This document shows, piece by piece, positions 54,214 through 63,432 of a DNA stretch of 64,000 bases. Made by a program: the position numbers and the translations under genes. The notes beneath the pieces were generated by a model, which worked only from the letters and a program-made list of their open reading frames with translations, was not told the DNA's origin and did not search any database. The DNA lies in the NCBI RefSeq assembly GCF_028475105.1, contig NZ_CP116936.1:1922001-1986000 (forward strand), read 5' to 3'. The stretch is from Micromonospora sp. LH3U1 (GTDB lineage Bacteria > Actinomycetota > Actinomycetes > Mycobacteriales > Micromonosporaceae). The stretch's first letter is position 1; every line of letters begins with the position of its first letter.

Positions 54214-54490
54214 TCAGCGGACAACACCAACGCCAGTCAGCTCCGATCCCAAATGAACGGCTACCTCAAAGACGGGGCGCTCAACAGCTACCACGTCCTC
54301 TGCGCCAGGGCCATCGCCGACATCACCCGGGGCCGTGGCCTGGACAAGCGGGCGGCGCTCATCGCCATCACCACCGCGATCACCGAAAGCAGCCTGCACA
54401 ACTACACCGAGCCCAACGACCTCGACAGCCTCGGACTGTTCCAGCAACGCCCCTCTCAGGGCTGGGGCACCCCCGCGCAGGTCACCGCAT
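54214..54490 (+). pseudogene. Wall-hydrolase-like fragment (C-terminal domain)
   Basis: Reads [40 protein letters not shown] and [20 protein letters not shown], a lysozyme-like module found at the C-terminus of actinobacterial element proteins. No start or N-terminal domain, and it runs into transposase DNA at about 54495. Compare the fragment at 31760 in element B. Confidence 0.6.
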
Positions 54491-54494
54491 CGCG

Positions 54495-54837
54495 GGGGCG
54501 CGGTGGGCGATCGAGGAGTGCTTCCAGCCGGCCAAGAACGAAGCCGGCCTCGACGAATACCAGGTCCGCGACTGGCGAGCCTGTACGCCCACATCACCCT
54601 GTCCATGGACGCCCACGCCTGGCTGTCGGTGGCCCGATCCCTTACGGCATAAGGGGATCCAGTCCCGGCGACGACATGATGATCGGCTACACCGTACCGG
54701 AGATCCGAAGACTGCTCACCGCACTCGTAGTGCGATCAGCCCACCCACCAGAGCACGTCTGGGCCTGGTCCCACTGGCGCCTTCGACGCCAACAACAAGC
54801 CCGAACCTGCCACTACCGACGACACGGCTACCCCTGA
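54495..54837 (+). pseudogene. IS701-like transposase, 3' fragment
   Basis: [27 protein letters not shown], frameshift, [20 protein letters not shown], then the usual C-terminal segment [17 protein letters not shown] and [18 protein letters not shown]. Only the last third remains and it contains frameshifts. Confidence 0.7.
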
Positions 54838-54959
54838 CCAACTGCCGTTGCAGTACTAATACTCCAGCCGCAGATGCCTGATCCGGAGTTTCGGCAGCTC
54901 ACCGGCATGAGCGACGGTCGAGTTGTGCCGGCCGCGTAGCTGTGGGTGTCGATGCTATC

Positions 54960-55935
54960 GGCAGGTGGGTGACGTGATCGCACCGTCTGTCTGTTGTGGC
55001 TGGTCGCAGCGCGGGCAGGCTCCCGTGCTTGTGTTGATCGATGAAATTGTGGGCTGGCGGGCAGGTCTGGATGATCTGTTGGCGCGGTTCGCGCACCGGT
55101 TCGGGCGTGCAGAACCGCGCCGCCAGGCGCTGACATACTTGGTCGGGTTGCTGTCGCCGCTGGCCAGCAAGAACGGCTGGACCCTGGCCGAGGCCGCCGG
55201 AGATACCACGCCGGACCGGATGCAACGACTGCTCAACCGGTCCGCGTGGGACCCGGACGCTGTTCGCGACGACCTGTTCGCCTACGTGACCGAGCACCTC
55301 GGCCATGACGACGGGGTGCTGATCGTCGACGAGACCGGCTTCCTGAAGAAGGGCATCAAGTCGGCCGGGGTGCAGCGTCAGTACTCGGGCACGGCCGGGC
55401 GGACGGAGAACTGCCAGCTCGGGGTGTTCCTGGCCTATGCCAGCCCGGCCGGGCGCACGCTGATCGACCGGGAGTTGTATCTGCCCCGCGGCTGGTGCGA
55501 CGACCTCGTCCGCCGCACCGAAGCCGGCATCGCCGCGACCGTCGAGTTCGCCACGAAACCCGCGCTGGGCCTGCGGATGATTCAACGCGCCATCACCGCC
55601 GGACGTCCTCGCCGCGAATGCGCCGGCCCTGGCGTGGAAGCGCCGTAGCTGCGGCGACGGCGCCAAAGGGCCACGGCTCTACGACTGGGCCGTGGCCTCC
55701 CTGCCCGGCACCGCCGACGGATACGGCCACTGGCTGCTGATCCGCCGCAGCATCACCGACCCCACGGACCTGGCTTACTACCTGTGCTTCGGCCCCGCCG
55801 GCACCCAGGACGAGGACCTGATCCGCATCGCCGGAACCCGCTGGGCGGTCGAGGAGTGCTTCCAGACCGCCAAAGCCGAGGTAGGTCTGGATCATTACCA
55901 GGTCCGTCGGTACGACGCCTGGTACCGCCACATAA
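54960..55935 (+). pseudogene. IS701 family transposase, internal deletion
   Basis: First part from about 54960: RFGRAEPRRQALTYLVGLLS, KNGWTLAEAAGDTTPDRMQR, DDGVLIVDETGFLKKGIKS, to GLRMIQRAITAG. Near 55605 a deletion removes the next about 60 residues. Another frame continues CGDGAKGPRLYDWAVASLPG, IRIAGTRWAVEECFQTAKAE and YDAWYRHITL. Inactive; a different copy from the fragment just upstream. Confidence 0.82.
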
Positions 55936-56601
55936 CACTCGTTCGGGATCCGGCGATCCTGGCCCAGCACCTCACCAGCTATCTGAGGGGTTGCGACGCC
56001 AGCCGAGCGGCCTTCGCGCAGCACCGAGTAGACCGCCGCGCCCAAGAGGCCGCCGCCGCGCGCCGAACAGGCCCGCCTTCGGATCAACGCGAGACACGGT
56101 CACGCGGCATGCTGTATCAGCTGGAAGGCGCAGAGTTGGTCGCCATGGTGCCCGATGCCGCCTCGGCGTCACCATTCGATCGGCAGACTTCCCGTTGCAC
56201 TTTCGGAGCAACGGATGGGCGGGGGCGACGGCTCCGTAATCGCCGCTGCGCTCGCGACGGCGCCCGGCTCCGCCGGGCTGTGGTGGTACTGCGGGACTGG
56301 CTGCGCAACCGGCGGGAGCGAGGCCGCTTCAGCGACGTCACCCAAGTGATCGAGAAGGTCGGGCCCGCCGGTGCTGCCGCGCCCTGTAGTCGTTGCCCGC
56401 CGCCTATGGGCCCTGCCTGGAAGCCGCGTAGCACGTCGGTCAGCCAGCCGTCGGCTTTTCGGGAGAGGACGGTACTGGGCGCGGTGGCAGCCCTCGTCGG
56501 CCGTCAGGCCATTTAGTCATCGCGGGTGCGTCTTATCCGTGGGCGCCGCGGCAACGTGGTACGACTGCTTCAGCGACTAGCCGACGAAGCGAGCGGGCCG
56601 G
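55936..56601. other. Region without a recognisable gene
   Basis: About 665 bases between the IS701 remnant and ltrA. A forward frame stays open from the transposase remnant to about 56516 but shows no family motif and odd Arg/Pro-rich composition; judged non-coding or a decayed gene. Confidence 0.45.
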
Positions 56602-57816
56602 GTGACGAGGAATAGAGTGGCCAATCTGCTGCGCAGGCGTGAGAGTCCGCAGCGGCCGACCTTCCTGGAACTGTTCTTCGATCTCGTCTACGTCTTCGCG
56701 CTCACCCGGATTGTGCACGAGTTGGTGTTGGACTACACCAGGGGTCACGTCGCGGAGCGGTTGACCACCTCCCTTGCGGAGAACGGCGAGACTCTGCTGC
56801 TGCTTTTGGCCCTCTGGTGGATCTGGACCCAGACGGCATGGGTGACCAGCAGATTCGATCCGTTCCAGCCGCCGATCCAGTTCGTTGTCGTAGCGACGAT
56901 GTACGGGAGCCTGCTCCTGGCGGTCGCGATTTCAGGGGCTCTCGCCGAGACTGGCCTGCTCTTCGCGAGCACCTATGTCGCGATCCAGGTGGGCCGCACC
57001 CTCTTCTTCGTAGGCATCGTGCGCGGTCATAATCTGCGCCGCGTCAATATGTTGGCGCTCATTTGGTTCGGCGCGTCGGCCGTACCGTGGCTCGCCGGAG
57101 CCTTCGCTCCCGAGGTGACGCGCAACTCGCTGTGGACGGTGGCTCTGGCAATCGACTACCTGGGGGCCAGACTCGGCTGGCCGGTACCGGGGCTGGGTCG
57201 CTCGCGGGTGTCCCCGTGGGCCGTCGCGGGCGAGCACTTGGCCGAGCGCTACTGGCAGCTTGTCATTGTCGCGCTAGGCGAGACGATCCTGACCTCCGGA
57301 TCGAGTCTTCTCCGCGGTCCGATCGTGGCTGAACGAACGATGGCCCTTACCTTGTCGTTCCTCACCACGGTGTTGCTGTGGCGGATCTACTTCTATCGAG
57401 CCGGCCAAATCCTGGGCGAGGCCATCGCGGCATCCGCCGACCCCGGCCGGCTCGGTCGGTTGGCCGAGTTCGCACACCTGCTCATGGTGTCCGGCATCCT
57501 CGCCAGCTCAGCCGGCTCCGAACTCGTCCTCATAGATCCATCCGGAGACGCCAAACCCGCCTGGGTCGGAGCCATCCTCGGAGGGCCTGCGCTCTACCTC
57601 GCCGGGCGCTCAGTATTCGAGTACGTGGCCTTCGCCCGAGTGTCCTGGCCGCGGCCGATCGGGATCCTCGTCCTCGCGGCCATGGCACCGATCATGGTCG
57701 GCCTACCGCCCCTCGGGGTCGCTGCAGCAGCAGTCGCGGTCCTGCTCGGCGTTGCCGTCTCTGACACGACCCGAGCCCATGGACGTCCACTGGAGGAGGC
57801 CTCGCCGCCACGCTGA
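56602..57816 (+). CDS. ltrA: Low temperature requirement protein A family (LtrA)
   Basis: 404 residues from GTG 56602. N-terminal signature RPTFLELFFDLVYVFALTRI, then about 10-11 membrane segments with HNLRRVNMLALIWFGASAVP and SPWAVAGEHLAERYWQLVIV. LtrA was first tied to cold growth in Listeria; its biochemical role is unknown. Full length and intact, suggesting that the decayed part of the island ends before it. Confidence 0.88.
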   Translation: MTRNRVANLLRRRESPQRPTFLELFFDLVYVFALTRIVHELVLDYTRGHVAERLTTSLAENGETLLLLLALWWIWTQTAWVTSRFDPFQPPIQFVVVATMYGSLLLAVAISGALAETGLLFASTYVAIQVGRTLFFVGIVRGHNLRRVNMLALIWFGASAVPWLAGAFAPEVTRNSLWTVALAIDYLGARLGWPVPGLGRSRVSPWAVAGEHLAERYWQLVIVALGETILTSGSSLLRGPIVAERTMALTLSFLTTVLLWRIYFYRAGQILGEAIAASADPGRLGRLAEFAHLLMVSGILASSAGSELVLIDPSGDAKPAWVGAILGGPALYLAGRSVFEYVAFARVSWPRPIGILVLAAMAPIMVGLPPLGVAAAAVAVLLGVAVSDTTRAHGRPLEEASPPR

Positions 57817-58034
57817 CGCGTACCCGGCACCCCACCAAACAAGTCGATTCGCCGGTGACATTTCAGATCGTCCTGCCCTCAAGGTCGGCGGGCGTCGGCT
57901 TCCACAGCGATGCCGGGCCTGGGCCGACATCGGCAAGTAGACCACCGACTGGGGCGGCGTTACCCGACAGTCACAGCCGCGCGACGCGCAGCGCGCCTTG
58001 TCTGCGGCACGAGCGCGGGCCCTACTGATCCATA

Positions 58035-58070
58035 GTATTCCTTGAGAAGAATATTCCTTTTCGGGAATAC
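58035..58070. promoter_or_regulatory. Operator palindromes upstream of the ArsR gene
   Basis: GTATTCC (58035-58041) and GGAATAC (58064-58070) form an inverted repeat around the inner palindrome GAATATTC (58049-58056). The AT-rich block in GC-rich DNA lies 9 bases before the ArsR start. Likely self-regulation site covering the -10 region. Confidence 0.65.
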
Positions 58071-58078
58071 TTCTTCCT

Positions 58079-58417
58079 ATGGACGCACTCCTCACCACAC
58101 TGGCCGACCCGGCTCGCTGGCGGCTCGTGAGCCTTTTGGCCGAGCGGCCCCGCTCGGTCGGCGTCCTCGCCCAGCTTGCCGAGGCGCGCCAGCCGCAGAC
58201 GACCAAGCACCTGCAGACCCTCGAGCGCGCTGGCGTCGTCACGTCCCAGCGCACCGGCCAGCGCCGTATCTACGCGCTCCGGCCCGCTCCTCTGCGGGAC
58301 CTGGCGGCTGCGCTCAGCCGGCTCGCCGACACTGCGGACCAGGTCGGTGGCCCGCGCGGGACCTACGACCGCTGTGGGCTCAGCCTCCAGGGAGAGCGGC
58401 TCGCCGCGGAGGGCTGA
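58079..58417 (+). CDS. ArsR family transcriptional regulator
   Basis: 112 residues from ATG 58079. LADPARWRLVSLLAERPRSV, GVLAQLAEARQPQTTKHLQT, LERAGVVTSQRTGQRRIYAL: the full winged helix of the family. The single Cys (CGLSLQ) lies near the C-terminus and no CxC metal site is present, so a metal ligand is not evident. The operator at 58035 suggests autoregulation. Confidence 0.88.
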   Translation: MDALLTTLADPARWRLVSLLAERPRSVGVLAQLAEARQPQTTKHLQTLERAGVVTSQRTGQRRIYALRPAPLRDLAAALSRLADTADQVGGPRGTYDRCGLSLQGERLAAEG

Positions 58418-58482
58418 CGGACCGGCGGGAGTTGGCGCCTAAATCAGCTAGCGAAAACACCCGCAGGGACGACAATTACGCC

Positions 58483-58758
58483 ATGATCGACTACCGATGC
58501 TCGGGCTGCGGCCAGCGCTGTGCGACCTCTCTACCAGAACACGCCGATGAGCGCTGCTACCTCTGTGCTGCCAAGGCCACCTGGGAGTCGCTTCCGCCAG
58601 AGACGCAGCGTGCGATCGATGCGGCCCTCACTCGTGGAGTGATACCTGGTCTCCTCGCGATGCGAGAAGCGGATCCGCCGATCCTGCTGCCCCAGGCCAT
58701 GGACGTACTCCAGTTCCGCTCCAACGCCGGGCCGAGTGACACATCGGCTACCGAGTAG
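58483..58758 (+). CDS. Small zinc-ribbon protein
   Basis: 91 residues from ATG 58483. YRCSGCGQRC and CYLCAAK supply paired Cys (CxxC ... CxxC) typical of a zinc ribbon, followed by a helical tail (TWESLPPETQRAIDAALTRG). 65 bases after the ArsR gene. Function unknown. Confidence 0.65.
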   Translation: MIDYRCSGCGQRCATSLPEHADERCYLCAAKATWESLPPETQRAIDAALTRGVIPGLLAMREADPPILLPQAMDVLQFRSNAGPSDTSATE

Positions 58759-59331
58759 CCGCCTTACCCCTTGGGTACGAGCGATTCTCGACAGGTGGTA
58801 TCTACCCCAGCCCCTGGAAAGGACCCAGCGAACTTGCGTGGGTGGCCCACTATCTGCCGGGCGTCGGCGCTTCTACCGCCGACCGGGCTCGTTGGGAGGC
58901 AGCCAGCGCGGGGCCGGACGAAGCCCTGTGAACGGACAGATCCACTCCGGTTCCGATGCCGTGATCACCTGCACGCGATCATCGTTGATGCCGACTGCGT
59001 GCGACAGCGCGGTGGGGCGCGGGAGATCGGCCACCTTGCATCACCGTGCGAGACGTCGTGCCGCTTTGCCGCCGCCCGCAGCGCTGCCATAGTGGCGTGC
59101 CCGGGGTAGTCGATCAACGTGGGTAGCACCGACGGTGGTAACAGTCCCAGTAGCTGGCAATTCGCTGGCCGTTGAGCGCCACGAACGGCGCCACCCACAG
59201 TTGGATCAAGCCGACCACCCGCTCCAGCCGCCGATGCCGTACCCGGCCACCGTGGTGTCGGGCCGCACGGACATGCGAATCGGCGGTGACCGTCCGGGTG
59301 AGGGTCACCGCCGATTGCGTGGTCGAACCGG
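58759..59331. other. Gap, nothing recognised
   Basis: About 570 bases between the zinc-ribbon gene and the lipoprotein gene. Short frames are present in all phases but lack motifs and RBSs; no RNA gene seen. Confidence 0.4.
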
Positions 59332-59820
59332 TCAGGCGTCCGAGCAGGCGGTGTCCAGCTCCTTGATGGCGGCTTCCAGGGCCTTCTTGCTGGGCTTGGC
59401 GTCGGCGGACTTGTTGTACGCGTCGCTCAGGCCCATCATCTCGTTCTGGATTTTTTCGGAGGCGGCGGTGACTGCCTCGTTGGCGCCCATCGAGTGCGCC
59501 AGGATCGCGACCGAGCCGGCGGCCCACTGGGCACTGACCGCGAAGTGCCCGGCTGGCGGACCGATCTTCTCGGCCTTGGTGACCTTAGCCGCGTTGTCCT
59601 TGATGTCCTTCTTGATGTCGGCGCAGGCCTTCACTGTGGCCGCGTCGTTGGCCGCGGTGCTGGTCGCGGTGGTGGCCGCACCGCCGGTCGGGGCGGCGCT
59701 CGAGGCCGCCGGGGACGGCGAGGTTGCGGTGCCCTCCGATTCGGGCTGCGGATCGCAGCCGGACATCGCGATCGCCGCCGCAACGGCCATGCCAGTCAGG
59801 ACGAGTCGAGTTCGGTTCAT
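59332..59820 (-). CDS. Putative lipoprotein
   Basis: 162 residues from Met 59820 (frame opens at 59844). MNRTRLVLTGMAVAAAIAMS followed by GC is a lipoprotein signal with lipobox AMSGC. A Ser/Thr/Ala linker of about 45 residues precedes a helical domain (ATVKACADIKKDIKDNAAKV, ALEAAIKELDTACSDA) with two Cys that may pair. Surface-anchored small helical protein; role unknown. Confidence 0.78.
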   Translation of the reverse strand: MNRTRLVLTGMAVAAAIAMSGCDPQPESEGTATSPSPAASSAAPTGGAATTATSTAANDAATVKACADIKKDIKDNAAKVTKAEKIGPPAGHFAVSAQWAAGSVAILAHSMGANEAVTAASEKIQNEMMGLSDAYNKSADAKPSKKALEAAIKELDTACSDA

Positions 59821-59883
59821 CGATGTTTCCCCCATGATCTTCATGTTCGGCGCACGCTACCAGCCCCGGTCGAACGGGTGGGA

Positions 59884-60144
59884 TCAGTTAGTGGGCCGAC
59901 GAGCACCGAGCCCGAGGTCTGGAGCTGGATGCGAGGCGCGTCGTGACTGGACGACGGGTGCCGCGCAGTGCTCGCAGGTGTCGGTCTGCGGGCGGCGAAG
60001 ATTGGTCTGCGTCGAGAACGTCCCCGACCGGACCGATTCCGGGCAGAGGTAGCCGAGGTGCAGTCGCACCCATGGAGTGCGGGTCAATGCGACCGACGGA
60101 TGGTTCCGATCGGCGTCGTGGAAGGGTGCCCACCGGTAGTCCAC
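59884..60144 (-). CDS. Hypothetical protein, possibly a longer gene's C-terminal part
   Basis: Reverse frame reads VDYRWAPFHDADRNHPSV, WVRLHLGYLCPESVRSGTFS and TQTNLRRPQTDTCEHCAAPV with good codon bias. In-frame sequence continues upstream (HTSERERTILRTI) past 60200 without a clear start. The CxxC could bind zinc. Not recognised with certainty. Confidence 0.4.
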   Translation of the reverse strand: MDYRWAPFHDADRNHPSVALTRTPWVRLHLGYLCPESVRSGTFSTQTNLRRPQTDTCEHCAAPVVQSRRASHPAPDLGLGARRPTN

Positions 60145-60462
60145 GATGGTGCGCAGGATCGTTCGTTCACGCTCGGAGGTGTGGTCGAACGCTGAGATCC
60201 GTGCAGCCGCCGGGTGCTGGCCGGTCCTGCTATCGCCGGAGCAGGTGCCGTGTTCAGCACCGTGTGTCAGCCGGGTGGTGCGGCCGGTCCGTCGGCAATG
60301 AAGCAGTCCAGACTGAGGTCGATGTCGCCCTTCCAGTGCACGTTGTGGAAGGGGGCGTCGCCGAGTGTCGGGTGGGGGCCCGTCCTGCTACTCAAGGATC
60401 GAGGGCTTCGCTACGGGCCGTGACCATCGCGGCTTCGACTGGCCGGTGCGAATCGTGGATCG

Positions 60463-60622
60463 GGGGAGCAGTTTGGGAGCAGCGCGGCGCCCTGAACGGA
60501 CTTGAGCTGCGCCCAACGGCGTCCAAGGTTTCCTCAACTGCCCCGACCCTTGCCCTGCGGCTCCAGGTTGCCGCAGGTCAGAGTCGGTGCGGCGTCCTGT
60601 TTCACCGCGGAGTGCTCCGCGG
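60463..60622. repeat. Element right-end repeat without att core (first copy)
   Basis: GGGGAGCAGTTTGGGAGCAG, AACGG motifs, CTGCGGCTCCAGGTTGCC and AGAGTCGGTGCGGCGTCCTG as at 44740. After TTTCAC the sequence switches from the tRNA core to CGCGGAGTGCTCCGCGG, a palindrome at 60605-60622. Probable right end of element D or of an older relative. Confidence 0.65.
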
Positions 60623-61005
60623 TTCTACGCAGCGGTCGACAGCGCTCCCACCGAGCAGGACCGGCTGCGTCGCGAGCACGGGCCGCTGGTGGAGAGTGCG
60701 GACCCTTCGGTGGCGCTCTCTCTGGGGTTGGGTGGGGACTGAGCGACGCATTCGGGTCCTCGGGCCGGCGTAGGCGGTAACACCTGGCGGAGTTATTCAC
60801 CGTTGGCGTGAAGGGTTGCAGCCCATGCCGAGCTAAACGGCGACCTGGTCCCGCGTCAGCCGAAGCTGGGCCCGCAGCCGCAGCCGCAGATCGCCTCTGA
60901 GAGGTCGCTATTGGGCGACCGCTTGCCGTCGGACCTCGGCGCCTGAACACTTCCCCGCCTGATCGGCAATGTCAGGGTGAAGCGCGGACTTTGCCGAGGA
61001 GGGCC
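60623..61005. other. Gap upstream of the sigma factor gene
   Basis: About 380 bases. No gene recognised; the sigma factor promoter must lie here. RBS GAGGAGGG is at 60996. Confidence 0.4.
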
Positions 61006-61578
61006 ATGGCTTCGGATGCAGATTTGATAGGTCGGTCGCTGGATGGCGATGTCGACGCCTTCGTAGAGGTGGTCGAGCGTCATGAGGCCGCCGTCGGTTC
61101 GTACCTCGTTCGCCGGGCGGGGCGGGATGCGGCTGAGGACCTCCTGGGTGAGGTTTGGGTTGCGGCGTTCGAGTCGCGGCGATCGTACGACCGGTCGTAC
61201 AACGATGCGCGGCCGTGGCTGTACGGGGTGGCATTGAATCGCTTGCGGCGCTACTGGCGGTCCCGGCCGGCCGAAGACCTGGTCGCGGACGTGCCGGACG
61301 TGGCTACTGGATGGGATCCGTGGTCGGCGGTGGACCTCGGCGTGGACGCCCGGGCGGTGCTCCGGTCGGCCCTGACGCGGCTCAAACCCGAAGAGCGGGA
61401 GGTCCTGAGGCTCGTCGCCTGGGAGGACCTGACGGCAGCCGACGCCGCGCGGGCACTCGGCATACCGGCCGGCACCGCGCGGCGGCTGCTGAGCCAGGCC
61501 AGGACGGCATTGCGCGACGCGCCGGGGGTGTCCGCGCTTCTGAAGGACCGCAACAGCACGAAGGAGAGACACCGATGA
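61006..61578 (+). CDS. ECF-type RNA polymerase sigma factor
   Basis: 190 residues from ATG 61006. Region 2 (DVDAFVEVVERHEAAVGSYL, AAEDLLGEVWVAAFESR) and region 4 (RLKPEEREVLRLVAWEDLTA, ALGIPAGTARRLLSQARTAL) are present and region 3 is missing, as in ECF factors. The downstream gene overlaps its stop (ATGA) and encodes a membrane protein, the usual partner arrangement. Confidence 0.92.
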   Translation: MASDADLIGRSLDGDVDAFVEVVERHEAAVGSYLVRRAGRDAAEDLLGEVWVAAFESRRSYDRSYNDARPWLYGVALNRLRRYWRSRPAEDLVADVPDVATGWDPWSAVDLGVDARAVLRSALTRLKPEEREVLRLVAWEDLTAADAARALGIPAGTARRLLSQARTALRDAPGVSALLKDRNSTKERHR

Positions 61579-62720
61579 CCGACGAGCTCGATCTGGTCGG
61601 TGCGTTGGGCAGCGCAGAACCACTGCGCCCGGAGGCGTATCAGCGGGCGCGGGCGGTGCTGCGGGCGGCTATGGCCGACCCCGGAACCGTGCGGCTGCTG
61701 GGCGCGATATCAGCGGAGGACACGACTATGGAGGCGACTTCAACCATGGAAACGACGACAACCACGCGGGACCACGAATCCAGCCCGGCGATTCAGCGCC
61801 GCCGCCGGATCGGTATCGCGGGCCGACTGGGCATCGGCGCCGGGGTGGGGGTTGCCGCCGCGGCGGCAGTCGTCGCTGTGGTGCTCAACTCGCCGGCGAC
61901 CGGGGGCATCGAGGCCGGCAAGGATTCGTCGGGCGCCACCTCGGGCTCGACCACCGTCGACGGGTCCGCCGAGCGCGCGCCGCTGATGACCCTGGCCGGG
62001 TCCATCAAGACGGTCACCCCGTCGGCGGGCGACGCGTGGCTGGTGAAGGCGACGCAGGTCCACGGCACCAAGACCATGCAGGTCGTCTACACGCTGTACA
62101 CCGACGGTCACGCGATCTATACGGGCAACAGCGTGAAGGACATCAAGCGTGCGATCGCCCGTCACCAGGACCAGATGACGGACGGCGGCTACGCTCCGCT
62201 CCTCAAGGCTGCCGTCGCCGCGGCGGACAGCAGCCCGGCCGACGGCCGGACCCAGATGCTCAAGGCAGCCAAGGATCCGCTGGTGGGCCTCGACCCCGCA
62301 GCGCAGAAGGCGGTGTGGGACAAGCAGCAGGCGGCCGCCCAGGTGATTATCAAGCAGAAGGGCGGCAACGCCGAGCCGAAGCCGTACAGCCCTCAGGCCG
62401 TTCAGCGGCACTTCGACAACGCCCTGTGGACGTACAGCACCCAAGCGCTGTCCGCCGGCGACGGCAACACGCAGGTCCGGGCCGGTGTGCTGCGTCTGCT
62501 GTCCACCATCTCCGCGGTCAGCGTCAAGGACTCGACCACCCACGGCAAGGCCACGCTGACGATCACCGCCGGCCCCGAGGTGTTCGGCGGCGATGCCGCC
62601 GAGGTGCTGACCATCGATGCCAAGACCGGCATGCTGGTCAAGGGCGTCTCCACCGTGCCGGGCCTTCCCGAGTCCTCCACGACGTACGAATCCTCCCGTG
62701 TGACGAAGGCCGATCTGTAG
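61575..62720 (+). CDS. CU044_5270-like membrane protein, probable sigma-factor partner
   Basis: 381 residues from ATG 61575. Cytoplasmic N-terminus of about 80 residues, one membrane helix (IGAGVGVAAAAAVVAVVLNS), then a large outside domain (TPSAGDAWLVKATQVHGTKT, NALWTYSTQALSAGDGNTQV, VFGGDAAEVLTIDAKTGMLV). Actinobacterial proteins of this type follow ECF genes with coupled starts. An anti-sigma role is likely but no ZAS zinc motif is visible. Confidence 0.82.
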   Translation: MTDELDLVGALGSAEPLRPEAYQRARAVLRAAMADPGTVRLLGAISAEDTTMEATSTMETTTTTRDHESSPAIQRRRRIGIAGRLGIGAGVGVAAAAAVVAVVLNSPATGGIEAGKDSSGATSGSTTVDGSAERAPLMTLAGSIKTVTPSAGDAWLVKATQVHGTKTMQVVYTLYTDGHAIYTGNSVKDIKRAIARHQDQMTDGGYAPLLKAAVAAADSSPADGRTQMLKAAKDPLVGLDPAAQKAVWDKQQAAAQVIIKQKGGNAEPKPYSPQAVQRHFDNALWTYSTQALSAGDGNTQVRAGVLRLLSTISAVSVKDSTTHGKATLTITAGPEVFGGDAAEVLTIDAKTGMLVKGVSTVPGLPESSTTYESSRVTKADL

Positions 62721-62781
62721 GCCGGGAGCTCCCACCCACCAGCATTCCGGCAGACGGGCGTAACGCGCCCGGCGTTCGATA

Positions 62782-62824
62782 ACGGTGCGGGCCGCCCAGA
62801 GGCGGCCCGCACCGTCGTTTTTTT
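62782..62824 (+). terminator. Rho-independent terminator
   Basis: Perfect 15-bp stem (62782-62796 with 62801-62815), CAGA loop, then CG and seven T. Strongest terminator in the window; ends the sigma/partner operon. Confidence 0.92.
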
Positions 62825-62871
62825 GGTTCGCACGGCCCGCGCCTGACTGCGATGATCGACGCGTGACGTAA

Positions 62872-63279
62872 ATCCCGTACCTGGCGCCCTACGACTACTA
62901 CCCGGGCGCCCCGGACGCCATTGCCATTGGTTGGCTGGATTCGAGCATGCCCTTTATTGCAGGAGCCTGCCCGCGAGACGTTCGAGATCGCTTGGTGAGG
63001 CTCGGCGCAAAACCAGCGCGGCTCATGCGTGGCTACCACTACTGCCAGTTCTGCCGAGCAGCGGTCGAGCCTCCGCGCGTGATTCGGGCCGACATTCGGC
63101 TCTACGAAGCTCCCGATGTTGCGCGCGGGAATGGCGAAATCTGGCTCACCGGTGTGGACGGGACGAACTTCGCTGCACCGGCGCTGGTCGGCCACTACGT
63201 TGAAGAGCATCGCTACCTGCCACCTGATGGCTTCATCGAGGCGGTTCGGACCGGTGTCCCCACCCCCGGCGTCGCATAG
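62872..63279 (+). CDS. DUF7919-like protein lacking a normal start codon
   Basis: The frame reads YLAPYDYYPGAPDAIAIGWL, RLMRGYHYCQFC, GEIWLTGVDGTNFAAP and HYVEEHRYLPPDGFIEAV, as in DUF7919-type proteins whose start lies just before YLxPYDY. Here the expected GTG at 62863 is followed by ACG and TAA. The first ATG is at 62947, which would drop the conserved first 25 residues. Pseudogene, or a rare start such as CTG at 62881. Confidence 0.6.
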   Translation: MPYLAPYDYYPGAPDAIAIGWLDSSMPFIAGACPRDVRDRLVRLGAKPARLMRGYHYCQFCRAAVEPPRVIRADIRLYEAPDVARGNGEIWLTGVDGTNFAAPALVGHYVEEHRYLPPDGFIEAVRTGVPTPGVA

Positions 63280-63432
63280 TGGCGATCAGGCTTCTGCCGG
63301 ACTCGGCTGGCAAGTGAAGGTCAGCCGCGCCGGCACCGCAAAATGCCCGTTGACCTCTCCACCTAGCCTCGCTGGTGCCAACCACTGGGCCGGCAACTCG
63401 CGATCCGTCGGCGGCCCGGTGCGAGCCCGGTT

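Noticed and set aside
56100..56516. Continuation of the IS701 frame as a separate gene
   Set aside because: No family motif, no start or RBS, and composition shifts to Arg/Pro-rich; better treated as decayed DNA.
59114..59946. Overlapping frames around the lipoprotein gene at 59332
   Set aside because: The reverse lipoprotein has a clear signal peptide and lipobox; the other frames have neither motifs nor RBSs.
60605..60622. Palindrome CCGCGGAGTGCTCCGCGG as a terminator
   Set aside because: Two-base loop, no T tract and no gene ending nearby; it belongs to a repeat junction instead.
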